From assembly GCF_009389715.1 (NCBI RefSeq), contig NC_052396.1:16802170-16866169 (forward strand): a stretch of DNA of 64,000 nt, given 5' to 3'. The notes below the pieces were generated by a model, which searched no databases, was not told the DNA's origin, and was given only the letters and a program-made list of their open reading frames with translations. Positions 55,011 through 64,000 of this stretch are shown here, piece after piece. Each line of letters begins with the position of its first letter. Position 1 is the stretch's first letter. Position numbers and translations under genes: made by a program. Source of the DNA: Phoenix dactylifera (Eukaryota > Streptophyta > Magnoliopsida > Arecales > Arecaceae).

Positions 55011-57306
55011 TCAAATTCTTCCTTCGCTGTTTGGTTCTTTAATCTCTTCAATCCTCTTGACCACCTCACTCATTTTGGGGCGTCTCTCTGGCTCCAAGGC
55101 TGCACATTCGAGAGCAATCTCCGTAAGCCGCAGCATATCTCCATGGCTCTCTCTCTCTGCCGATATTTCCAAATCCAATATATCCGTCGACCAATCATTT
55201 CTAATAACCAAACTCACCCACTCCGGCAGATCAACCTCATCGTCACCAGGGACTTGCCCAGTGATCGCTTCAAGGAGCATCAGACCAAAGCAATAGACAT
55301 CGGTCTTATTGGTCAGTTTCCTTCCTTGAGTGAACTCCGGCGACTTTCCAATGGCCAACTTGTGAGACTGGTTTGGCGAGAGGAGCAGGGCTTGAAATCC
55401 AAAATCTGTGAGCTTGGGCTGGTACTCTGGACGGTGCTTGTTATGGAGGATGAGAACATTGGAGGATTTCAAGTTACCGTGAGGAACCTTCAGAGAAGGC
55501 AGACATTGGTGGAGATAGGCCAAACCTCTCGCTATTCCCTTGACAATATTTAGGCGCGCTGCCCAGTTCAAAGGCACCCTTCCCTCTCCTCTGTTATCTA
55601 ACACCAAAAAAACATGCAACGAGAGTGTAAAAATATAGGAAGAAGGCATTACCATACATCAGCCATTATCTCTTGAATGACATGGAGGAGTTTTTACCAT
55701 GGAGCAGCTGAAACAAGCTTTCTCCGGGGACATGCTCATATACAATGAGCTTCTCATTCTTGGAATAGTAGAAGGAGATGATCTCCACAAGGTTCTCATG
55801 CCTCAGGCTGCCAAGCAATTGCATCTGCTGGACAAACTCCTTCTTGCTCACCCCATTTATGTTCTTGGGCCTCTTCACAACGACAACCACGCCCGGTTCC
55901 AGAGTCACTCTATATGTGGTCCCTAACTTCCCCTTCCCCAGCACCTCTGCCGAGGATCTCAGTAAATCATCGAGGCTGAAGAGCTGCCTTTCTTTGTTGA
56001 AGAATTCCAACTGTCCAGCTCTCTCTGGCTCTGTGGTACTCTCTGATCCTTTGGAAGCCTTCTCTACGAATTCAATAGAAGCTGCTCCTGTAATAGAATC
56101 AAGTTCTGTATGTTACTTGAGGTCTACTTATGAGATTATAATCTCAGCTTGTTGAATAGTTTAGTAAGCCACTACTTTTTGGAAAAAAAAAAAATTATTA
56201 CTTTTTTTTCTTCTTGCAAATCTTTTATAAAAAAATTCTGCAAACTCTTTTTTTTTTTAATAGAGTCCGGGTGGCTTTGCCTCCCTCTTTATATATATAT
56301 ATATATATATAAATCAAATCACCAAAGGCAAGAATTCGGTTCCGATTGGAATATTTAAACAGGCATATACATAAAAAAGAGGTCTGGCACCTGAATGATC
56401 TCCTTTCCCTTCTGCCTTCTTATAATACCTCTTGTAGTAGCACAAGACAGAGAAGATTGCCATGAAAGAAACCATGGATGCACCTACTGCAATCAAAGCA
56501 ACACCTCTTGGCCCCAGTCCCTTGGCGCGCGATTGGCTCAAATGGCTAGTGGAATGAGGTGGCGCACTTCCTTCAGGCTTGGAAGGAGGAACGCCGGCGC
56601 CGGGCAAAGCGACTGCGCATGATTTGGCCATCGGTGTTCCACACAATTCCAAGTTATGATCGAATGAGCTACTTGGAAACCTCTGCAACGCCGAAGTCCC
56701 GGGAACTTGGCCTTCAATGAAGTTGTAGGAGACATTGAATGCAGTCAGTGTCCGTTGATCGAACGGTGGAATCGATCCATTCAGAAGATTATCTTGGAGC
56801 TCCAAACGGGATAGATTGGGCAGTGCCACAAAATCTGATGGAATTGATCCAGAAAAGCGATTTCTTGAGAATGATACGACTTGGAGATTATCAAGACCTT
56901 TGAGGCTGGGAAGATAGCCATGAAGAGCATTGTTGCTCAGACTGAGGGTGGTGAGATATGCCATGTTCTGGAAAGCCGTGGTCAGAAGCGAGCCTGTGAG
57001 CTGAATTCCTTCAAGATCGATGCCAACAACATGAGAGTCGGAGCATGCGATCCCGAGCCATCGGCTCTGGTCATTGTGGCAAGGAGGACCCGTCCAATTC
57101 GAGTGGAGGTTCACTGTCGAGCTCAGCGAATCGCGAAGCTGAATTAGATCATTCCGTTCGTTGTGATAGAGCTCTTCAATGGCAAGCTTCGATGCTGCGA
57201 TCGCAAAAATCTGCGCAAAAACTATAACAAAGACGGATATGCTCATGCCCAACCTCATGTCGCACAATCTCCGAGTCAGCCTGCAGGAAACTTGGGGTCT
57301 CTTCAT
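55011..57306 (-). CDS. LRR receptor-like pseudokinase (LRR-III type)
   Basis: There are three minus-strand exons, 57306-56391, 56087-55698 and 55597-55011. The introns are gt..ag and the frame continues, giving 630 aa. Parts: a signal peptide (MRLGMSISVFVIVFAQIFAI), an LRR N-terminal cap with NWTGPPC, about five LRRs (SLSNNALHGYLPSLKGLDNL and onward), a transmembrane helix (GVALIAVGASMVSFMAIFSV) and a kinase domain. The glycine loop LGKGKLGTTY and the Lys in VVVVKRP remain. The catalytic HRD is HGN (KVPHGNLKSSNVL), while DFG is kept (LTDFGFQALL), so catalysis is unlikely, as in many LRR-III members. A role in ligand perception at the plasma membrane is inferred from the family. ATG 57306 is the first in frame; 57258 would place the signal peptide at the N-terminus and is an equally good start. 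Confidence 0.92.
56290..56311. repeat. (TA)n microsatellite in intron 1 of the LRR gene
   Basis: This is a run of eleven ta units inside the 303-bp first intron (56088-56390) of the receptor-like gene. Confidence 0.9.
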
Positions 57307-59949
57307 CGAAATCAAGATCTTATGTGGTGGATTTGGAAAAGATTGAGGCCTCCATTATTTTCTACTTGGAAGGTTGGAGGTTGGATAGAAATGGTTGCAA
57401 CTTTGGTGGAAGGCGTAGACCATGGAGTTTTTAAATGACTTGCCGAAGTGTGCAAGGCAAGGGATCAAAGATTCAAGGGGTTGGAGACGTGGTGGTCGCG
57501 GGGGGAGTCAAGGAATGATAAATTTATAGGCCAAGGAACGGCAGATAGAGGCCAGATTGGCGGAGTTGATTTGTTTTGATGGCCAACAAAGGCAAGAATT
57601 GAGCTTTATTGCTTGGGCTTTATGGGAAGCCTTGGCCTTAGGGATGGTGGTTTGGACTGGGAGGGCGAGAGCCGTTGAGACAACTGAATAAAGTTTCTTC
57701 TTTTTCTTTCTTTTTCTTTTCTTTTTTTTTTAATAGAGAAAACAACTGAATAAAGTTGAGGGGTCATCTCTGCCGTCTGTAGCCAAAACATGGACGGTTG
57801 GATTCTGGATAAGAGATAGTGAGGTACTTTAGCTCTTCCTCGAAGCTATTCCTTGATCCACATGTCAGCTGGTGAATAGCTGTAAAGTAGTCAACGAGTC
57901 AATAGTCTGTAGCCTTTTGTTTTGGGTTTGGCTTCAGGAATGGGGTTTCGCTGCTTATTAGCGGTCCAGGTTGTTTGCTACGTTCTATTCTGCTATTTGG
58001 ATTTGGAGCGTGGGTTGTTCCGGTTTTCTCGCAGAACGGAAGATGTTGCCATCTCATCCCGGTATTTGGAATATGAAATATCCTAAAACATGCCGATCAA
58101 GGTTAGAGGTATAAATGAGTTGATCTGTCCATGAACTACTCGAGCTTCACTCGACTCGGCTACTATCAAGCTCAAGTAGCGAGATGCTTAGCTCAAAGAA
58201 TCACGAGTCTATTCAAACTTATATATAGTACATGAGTAGGTTAAGGTTTAAATTCGAGTTCGAATATGGCTCGGTTGACATTCGAGTTGGATCGAATCGA
58301 TCTCAATTATTGTTTTTTTTCATTAAGACGGGTTCGAGCTTGAGATAGCAAGACTCGATCAATTTTGAATTAAATTTTAAGCTCAAATATTTTGAATTGA
58401 GTCAAGCTTGGATTTCTAGCTACTTGGTTCGGCTCGGTTCGATTGCATTTTTTATTGGAATGTTGGAATAATAATGGGATGGTTCTGTTCTAATACTTAG
58501 GATGGAATCTTGGTCCAACTCGGGCCCTTGCTTGTAGTTGTATTCATTGTTTTTACTTACCATGGAAACTTGGGAGTAGGTTGTGCTCTTAGCAGTCCCT
58601 TCAAGCAAACACCACTCAGGTAGATGAGAGAAAATGGCCTATGATTAGTTGGTCAGACGGAGCAATACGCCATGATTAGTGTAGAGCCTGGACGGTACAT
58701 GAATGACCAATAAACTAACTGTCTTTTCATTACCAGGTATTGCCAACACCTACCTGATTTTATGTTTGAGGAGCCATCATATCCATCTGGATTATTTAAT
58801 TTAGGAAAAACATGCAAGGTCCAAAGCAGTTTTCCAATCTGATGGAGCTCTGACATGGCAATCGAAAAAGATTGCCACGTTCCCTAAATATGTAAATGAA
58901 AGGAGTGGCACTCTTGACCCGACCCATTTACCTGACCTGACCCAATGGATTCGTGGGTCGAGTCTGGGTCAGCCACCCCCAACCATCAACAGGCCGACTC
59001 AGATTCAAGTCAATGCTTCAACCTGTCTCATCATAGGATATATATATATATATATATATCCACACACATACACACTCATAAACGTATGCACGATACTTTT
59101 TGAATATATGTATTATAACTTATGTACGTGAGCTATTAGATATTGATCTAATGTATATGTTGTTAATGCAACTAGTTGCTAATCGAGATTCCTTTGTTTT
59201 TAAATGCATCTAGACCCAACTAAAAATAAAGACATATTTTGCACTTGAGAAATATTTACACCATAGTATACTGTGCTCGCATAGTTATACCCTTTTCATT
59301 TTTCCTTTTTTTAATTTTTTAATATATCTATAAAAAGAAAAAAAAAAGTAGATGACTATCGCTCATCTTTTTTTGCATGACATGCATATCTTTCGCAGCC
59401 AGATACATCTATTAAGGAGCGAATGGAGCGGCGAATTGAGTAGCTGAAGAGTGCTTGTGGACCATAATATCAGCTATTCTGATGGATTATAGACGCTATA
59501 TTTTATTTTCTGTTTTTGATGGATGCGCTTATATCAGAAATATATTTTATTAAATTGCACCAAAAAGTTATAATTGTATATATTTACAGCTTTATAATAA
59601 ACAAAAATATATTTTTTGTAATTGAAAATTTTCACTGCAGTTTGTATTTGAAGCAGAGGCAGTCGAGGCAGTCGAATCGAAGGCAAACAAATGGTTGAGG
59701 GTTCGGTGGCGGGACCATGGGGGCCGTACACTATGGAGGGTCGTCATGGTGGATTCAGCACGCACACCTACTCCCCCCACCAACCTCCCGTTGCAGCAGA
59801 CTTTCGATCTGTCTCGTCTGGAGATCCGCATCCTACAATATTCTATCAAACAAATTGTCCGGTCGGAAACGAAGGGGGATTGAGACCGGGAACGAGCGGA
59901 GGACCACGCCGGAGACATAATTCCTCCTTGTTTTGCTGCCGCTGTTCCG
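57307..59949. other. Divergent intergenic region between LRR gene and ADH-like gene
   Basis: There is no supported gene. The two flanking genes point away from each other, so both promoters should lie here. 58130-58440 is rich in gagctcgagttcgagctcgg-like words, a degenerate repeat common in plant spacers. 58900-59060 ends in a (TA)n run. A TATA-like ttataataaac occurs near 59592, upstream of a GC-richer stretch (59640-59949) that may be the ADH-like 5' UTR. Confidence 0.5.
59039..59061. repeat. (TA)n microsatellite
   Basis: This is an uninterrupted ta run followed by a cacaca-rich stretch. Confidence 0.9.
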
Positions 59950-62924
59950 ATGTCCTCGCCGATCAAACCTCCCGGCGTCATCACCTGCAAAGGTTTTCTT
60001 AATTGTTAAGCTCATGATCTTGTATGCTTCTTTTTGTTGTCTTTTATCGATTTTATAGATCTGCTCTTTTTTTTTCTTTTTTGGGTAGCTGCGGTGGCAT
60101 GGGGACCAGGGGAGCCTCTGGTGCTGGAGGAGGTAGAGGTGGATCCGCCCAAGCCAATGGAGATTCGTGTCAAGGTCGTCTGCACTTCTCTCTGTCGGAG
60201 CGATGTCACCCAGTGGGAATCGAAGGTTATATACTGCTCTTCTTTCTTCCGTTTCGTTTAATTGTTCGCTCGTAAGCCACAAACACTGCCGATAGAAAAC
60301 CGCCTCCGAAAACCTAGATGAAAAATATGGAGGGCCGACGCTAGATTGATGGCTTCAGCAATAACTTAAGAAGAAGAACAGGTACTGTTAATTCGAATTA
60401 TGGGATAATTAGTCTCCATGTGTTTCTATATTTCATTTCTTCAATCCAATGTCGAAACATAGGATGGTAATAGCCACCTTCTTGCTCCAAAAGGAAACGA
60501 GGAAGTTGGGTGCACAAACCAGACACCAAATAAATGGGATAAGGCTTGATTGTTATGGTTAGGGTTTCATTGGTCGCCAAATGAGGATTCCATTCTGCAT
60601 TTAGATCGTCTTCCATAATCTATGAAGTCTGGTGAAATTGCCACACTTTGGAAACAGTGGCATCCACTAGCTGACGTTGCTTGCATGTTTAGCATCGAGC
60701 TGATTGCATTGGTGAACATGGGTTTATTGTTTATTTCCGATTAGTCGTATGATGATGACTTGCAACATAACCAAATGGCTTTACCAATTTCAAAATGATG
60801 AAGGATTGCTCAATGCCCTCACCATTGTCCTTGTAACGCTTCTTTCATTCAAAATGTGTTCATGGGTCGGATTTTTATTTCAAATAAGCAAACTGGTGAT
60901 GGTTGTTAGTTAGGTTATAAGTTGTTGTTGGATTCTTCTTTTCTAAATGTTGGTGATCCTAATTACTCTCCTCTGGTGGTTCTGATCAAGTTTAAATTCA
61001 AATTACATAGCAAAGTACAAATTGTATTGCTTTTCTTCATTTTATATAGCTTGGTATATGCTGTCTGAGACTGCAATGCTTCTTTTGTGCTTTAGAAAGT
61101 TTCCATTTATTAAACGAGCCTGTTGATGGTTTTGCTTATCTTGGTACCTATATCACAGGCACAACCTGCTCTGTTTCCTCGGATCTTTGGCCATGAAGCA
61201 TCCGGGTTCGTTCTCCTTCTTGATCTAATCTGGACATGTTATGCTATAATGAATTATAAGATATGAACATGCAAACTATATATTTGAAGGTTACCTCAAA
61301 AACTCTGCATTCAACAGGATTGTTGAAAGCGTAGGTGAAGGTGTTAGTGAATTTGAAGTGGGAGATCATGTACTCACAGTGTTCATTGGAGAATGCAAGA
61401 GCTGCAAGCATTGCCTTTCTGGAAAGAGTAACATGTGCCAGACTCTGGGTTTGGAGAGGAGGGGCCTCATGCACAGTGACAACAAGACTCGGTTCTCGAT
61501 AAAAGGGAGACCTGTTTACCATTATTGTGCAGTGTCAAGCTTCAGTGAATATACGGTGGTCCACTCTGGTTGTGCTGTTAAAATCAGCCAAACTGCACCT
61601 ATGGATAGGATATGCCTTTTAAGTTGTGGAGTAGCTGCAGGTAAAGCTTGAGGATTGTCATGCTGTTCATTTTCCCCCTTCAGCCAGTAGTAACTTTGGT
61701 TCTCATGCATTATTGGATTTGCTTTGGAAAAACTTTGACATTTTAATGATGCACAAAATAATCTCAAGACCTGCTTACATCTGATCCATGTTTCTTTACC
61801 ATATGCATGCTATTTATTTAGCTCTATACTTAGTTGTGCTTCGAGATTTTCTTGTATCTAGAATGGCTAGTTATGAGGATGGGTAGGCCTATGATAACAT
61901 GTAAAGGATTTGCAAGAGTTGGCAGTGACAACATATGTATGAATGGCAAAAAAGGATTTATAAAGAAAACAACTTGGTTGGTATACATTTTGTTGGTTAC
62001 AGTTTAATCTACCTGTGTACGAATATATCTGTGCCACCCTATAATCCATAATGAATGAAACATATCTGAGGTTTGTGTTAGCATGATTATTAAAGTTCAT
62101 TGCACTTCTCACTGGGCCAGTGCTAGTTGTTTAAGAAGATTTATTACAATTCCTTGCTGAAGGAAGTTTCGTAGCTCAGAACTGCTGTTGTAGATACAAT
62201 GAATAATTGCTGGATGATTCTCTCTGATATTCATCTTATCTAGTTACCATTATATGCTTCCTGACTTCATTTTCAAAATCATGTACTTCTATTGTTGTGA
62301 TCCAACCTGAGGTTCATATACTTTCTGTCACATTTTGTCTTGTTATTCTCAAGTGTCTTGCTTGCATATACAACATCTATACAATTGATTGGATGGTCAA
62401 TGTAAGTGTAACTATGCTCATGCTTGTAGGGCTTGGTGCAGCTTGGAAAGTTGCAGACATATCTAAAGGGTCAACTGTAGTTATTTTTGGTCTTGGAACT
62501 GTAGGCCTTTCAGTAAGTGTTGCAGCCAACTCTATGATTCTAAGGGTCAACTTTAGTTACTTTTTTGTCTTGGAATTTGAGGCCTTTCAGTAAGCTTTGC
62601 ATCCAAGTCTGTCATTCTCATCTGCCAGAACACTTAATGCCACTGGGGACCTGTTTCTGTAAATACATGTCTTTGACTTCTCATGTTGTACAATCAGGTA
62701 GCACAAGGTGCTAAATTAAGGGGGGCTTCTCGAATTATCGGAGTGGATACTAATCCTCAAAAATACGAAATTGGTATGATATAGCTGCAAGCTGATTAGT
62801 TGCATTATTTGATACTAATAGGTTGATCTTTAGTTGTTGAATGCCTTTTCTTCATGGCACAGGGAAGGCTTTTGGTGTGACAGAATATATCAATCCAGAT
62901 GAGTGCAATGAACCTGTCCAGCAG
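59950..62924 (+). CDS. Zinc alcohol-dehydrogenase-like protein, exons 1-7 (incomplete)
   Basis: The plus-strand exons are 59950-59992, 60089-60225, 61159-61205, 61318-61640, 62430-62512, 62698-62773 and 62863-62924, all with gt..ag introns and matching phases. The start is ATG 59950, [14 protein letters not shown]. The assembled part (about 257 aa) has GroES-like ADH features: catalytic-zinc Cys in TSLCRSD (residue 50) and His in GHEASG (residue 72), the structural-zinc cysteines [16 protein letters not shown], and the NAD fold [14 protein letters not shown] with the acidic GVDTNPQK that prefers NAD. It belongs to the plant ADH-like medium-chain dehydrogenases related to class III. Substrate is unknown. 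The remaining third of the protein lies beyond 62924, probably past the window edge. Confidence 0.92.
62468..62619 (+). repeat. 76-bp tandem duplication over the exon 5 splice donor
   Basis: Two head-to-tail units start at 62468 and 62544 (gggtcaactgtagttatttt and gggtcaactttagttacttt), about 84% alike by eye. The first contains the last 45 bp of exon 5 and its donor (TCA|gtaagt). The second repeats that exon end and a weaker donor-like TCA|gtaagc inside the intron. Confidence 0.85.
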
Positions 62925-64000
62925 GTAGTTCGTATTCCATGAACTTATACAGAAAACAATAAACTTTACCAAGATGTATCATTTCATGCATGCTAAAAAA
63001 TGCACACAATACATGTCAATGTGTTTCCTTAAGAGTAAAAAAAAAACGCATGGTCCACATATTCTCCACCCCCAGAAAAATAGTAAAATGACAATTGTCA
63101 ACTAAATTCACCCCTGACCACATTCCAAAAGAATAGCATTCAAGATCAATCTCCAGAACTACCTCTGGCCTGACCTTTTGAATCCTATTATATGCGGATC
63201 TTGCACCAAGCTGCATGAGAAATGATATGCCTTTCCCCCTTTTTTGCAAACCTTTATTCTTTTTTGGTGATAGCAAACCTTATTCTTCATTGGATGATTT
63301 TTGGCTGTCAGTTAACCTTCAATACTATGAGTTAATGGAAGAACAGGAGTGGCCTTGAAGAGACTTTTGCACTGAATGTTTCAAGCACACTATGACAGTG
63401 GTGTGGTAACCTCGAACACACAAGAGTGCATCTTGGATCCACATTATCTTTGTTATGAATCTGATGCAGAGAATTGCTTGAATTTTATAATAAACAATTG
63501 CCATTTGGTTGACAAAAAATTATTATTCTGTTTCGAATGTGTTCCTCTATCCAGCATTGGAATTCAGTATGATGATCTAAAGATAAAATCACCCTCAGAC
63601 CTCACATCCAGGCTTTCTTGTAATTAGGTTTTCTCGAAGTCACCACCATTTAATCCAAATGAGAGGAGGCAAACCTTCTTCCAATCCAACATTGAACATG
63701 GTTTGTCCATTTTGGATCCCCATGACTCTTCTCCCCTGTAACTGTTTAGACCCTGATAATACAATTTTACAGGACACCAAACAAATTATAAGAAAAAGTA
63801 AACTCACTCTCCAAGCTGTGCATCCTTTTCAAGATCTAACACCAACTTGAAAGATTGCCTTTTAACATTGCTTCTTTGGTACTTATATTCTACAAGTAAT
63901 GGATATGGTGGTGTGATCACAAAAAATTTGCCTTTGTCAGGTCATGAAACATGCAGACATGCATAATGATGCTCTCATTGTGAGAATGCAGTAACTTTTT
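62925..64000. other. Intron 7 of the ADH-like gene, to window edge
   Basis: No exon with ADH features (next expected: the GGADYSFEC-like segment) could be recognised. Several pyrimidine-rich ag sites occur near 63940, but the sequence after them does not read as ADH. Short open frames lack motifs. Confidence 0.55.

Noticed and set aside
60398-60616. 72-codon minus-strand frame in intron 2 of the ADH-like gene
   Set aside because: It has no recognisable domain and lies antisense within an intron; not enough evidence for a gene.
63935-64000. Exon 8 of the ADH-like gene after the ag near 63941
   Set aside because: The sequence following this acceptor-like site does not read as the expected ADH segment, so the next exon is probably outside the window.

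Overview
The window is nuclear DNA from a flowering plant, most likely a monocot. The clues are multi-exon host genes with short GT-AG introns, a GC-rich intronless P450 next to AT-rich spacers, and dense LTR, LINE and CACTA elements. A commelinid such as a palm would fit, but that is a guess. No rRNA, tRNA, CRISPR array or bacterial operon is visible.

Layout. 1-3990 is part of a Ty3/gypsy fossil that runs off the left edge. 4307-20235 and 20625-50178 are two copies of one tandem segmental duplication. Each carries a CYP94D-like P450 gene (13751-15268 and 43696-45213) followed by a Ty1/copia fossil. The right-hand copy is much longer because it took up extra insertions: a near full-length LINE (20935-27070), a 5'-truncated LINE (30450-40080) that was then split by an 8-kb CACTA transposon (30613-38569), a 2.1-kb element with long inverted arms and an internal tandem repeat (40474-42573), and a short LINE (42700-43651) lying 45 bp before the second P450 start codon. 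The left copy carries its own LINE (about 7944-13255). Target-site duplications and the empty sites kept in the other copy allow several of these insertions to be ordered.

The CACTA element is the most interesting object. Besides degraded TNP2 and PF03004-type transposase genes, it carries three consecutive exons of a B1-type cyclin-dependent kinase (CDKB1) with their splice sites, abutting the last coding exon of a kinesin-14 (ATK1/KATA-like). All are in the same orientation as the transposase. It is therefore a Pack-CACTA-like element holding pieces of two mitotic genes.

Right of the duplication, single-copy host genes resume: a TIP3 (alpha-TIP) tonoplast aquaporin on the minus strand with an ABRE/G-box upstream; a degraded LINE; an LRR receptor-like pseudokinase on the minus strand (HGN in place of HRD); and, on the plus strand, the first seven exons of a zinc alcohol-dehydrogenase-like gene that runs past the right edge. 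These genes have no evident shared pathway.

All identity figures are by-eye estimates from reading the sequence. No alignment or database search was run.
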